Of a stretch of 6,541 nt of DNA, positions 6,113 through 6,541 are shown piece by piece; the first letter of the stretch is position 1; every line of letters begins with the position of its first letter. The stretch is from Craurococcus roseus (GTDB lineage Bacteria > Pseudomonadota > Alphaproteobacteria > Acetobacterales > Acetobacteraceae). The position numbers and the translations under genes are program-made. The stretch covers positions 1-6,541 of the forward strand of contig NZ_BAAAFZ010000081.1 of NCBI RefSeq assembly GCF_039523795.1, read 5' to 3'. The notes below the pieces were generated by a model, which saw nothing but the letters and a program-made list of their open reading frames with translations, was not told where the DNA came from and did no database searches.

Positions 6113-6126
6113 CGACGCGGCGGCGG
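6098..6126. terminator. Strong hairpin over the MFS stop, between convergent genes
   Basis: CCGCCGCCGCG (6098-6108) pairs perfectly with CGCGGCGGCGG (6116-6126), an 11-bp all-GC stem with a 7-base loop that contains the TGA stop (6110-6112). It lies just before the 3' end of the opposing gene, so it could end or stabilise transcripts from both sides. There is no T-run on either strand, so Rho-independent release is not assured. A weaker 5-bp stem (6145-6149 with 6155-6159) spans the stop of the minus-strand gene. Confidence 0.45.
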
Positions 6127-6151
6127 TGATCGTCCGGGGAGGGGGGCGCCG

Positions 6152-6541
6152 TCAGCGCCTCCACCACCCGCTGCGCCGTGGCGCGTCGGCGGCGACCTCG
6201 TCCACCGAACGGGGCTGCACCGCGGGGCCCTGCACCGGCGCGGGCGCCACCGGCTCCGGCGCCGCTTCCTGTTTTCGGGGCGTGGTCATCGTGGCCAGGG
6301 CCGGCGACGGCTGCTCCGGCTCGGGCACCACGGGCTCCGCCGGCGCGTCCGCGCCCTCCGTGGCCGCCATCGGAGCCGGTTCGGCGCGCGGGTCCGGCAG
6401 GGGCTCGTCCGTGGCCTCCGCCACCGGCGCGGCCGAGGGCGCCGGCTCGGCATCGGCCACAGCGGCGGCGGGCGCCGCGAACAGGGCCGGCGCGGGCGGG
6501 GGCACCATGCGGGCGCGGCGCCCGCCGAGAACCGCCGCCGC
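6152..6541 (-). CDS. C-terminal part of an Ala/Pro-rich protein (5' end outside window)
   Basis: On the minus strand a frame is open from the window edge to TGA at 6154-6152, giving 129 visible residues. The sequence is dominated by Ala, Pro, Glu and Val (for example APAPMAAT, PVVPEPEQPSPA, EPVAPAPVQGPAV) and ends in RRSGWWRR. Such acidic Ala/Pro tails are disordered linkers, and a short basic-aromatic C-terminus of this kind occurs on several large alphaproteobacterial proteins, but I cannot name the family from the tail. A Met at 6506-6508 has no ribosome binding site and the frame stays open upstream (LGGRRARM precedes it), so the protein probably starts beyond the window. The opposing MFS gene ends 39 bp away. 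Confidence 0.6.
   Translation of the reverse strand, partial: AAAVLGGRRARMVPPPAPALFAAPAAAVADAEPAPSAAPVAEATDEPLPDPRAEPAPMAATEGADAPAEPVVPEPEQPSPALATMTTPRKQEAAPEPVAPAPVQGPAVQPRSVDEVAADAPRRSGWWRR

Overview
The window is extremely GC-rich with strongly G/C-biased third codon positions, short intergenic gaps and stop/start overlaps. Its protein families include a gamma-glutamyltransferase-like enzyme, a Bug/TctC-type solute receptor, DinB and an ArsR-MFS pair. This suggests a high-GC alphaproteobacterium, most likely Acetobacteraceae (Roseomonas-like). The lineage is inferred from composition and protein style, not from a marker gene.

Layout, left to right. (1) The window opens inside the C-terminal half of a gamma-glutamyltransferase-like Ntn hydrolase (+ strand, ends at 497). 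(2) A 420-bp gene-poor gap (498-917) follows. It holds a GC palindrome just after the stop, a good sigma70-like promoter with an ATG six bases below its -10 box, and two AT-richer 36-bp direct repeats spaced 96 bp apart. (3) A translationally coupled three-gene cluster (918-3648, +) encodes a fold-type I PLP aminotransferase, a DinB-fold protein and a periplasmic Bug receptor. Overlaps are TGATG and ATGA. (4) A second gap (3649-4190) contains one weak candidate for a small exported or membrane protein. It ends in two dyads and a -10 box directly upstream of the next start. (5) An ArsR-family regulator with a long cysteine-containing C-terminal domain overlaps a 12-TM MFS transporter by GTGA (4191-6112, +). 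(6) A very stable hairpin spans the MFS stop. It separates that gene from a convergent, incomplete Ala/Pro-rich protein on the minus strand (6152 to the window edge).

How the genes may work together: the ArsR regulator most likely controls its own transcript and the MFS pump; the ligand is unknown. The aminotransferase, DinB and Bug genes share one transcript. The Bug receptor has no TctA/TctB membrane partners here, so it would have to work with a transporter encoded elsewhere. No CRISPR, phage, transposase, RNA gene or recognisable defence system is present. The least explained parts are the two intergenic regions: the repeat-bearing leader at 498-917 and the stretch 3649-4190.
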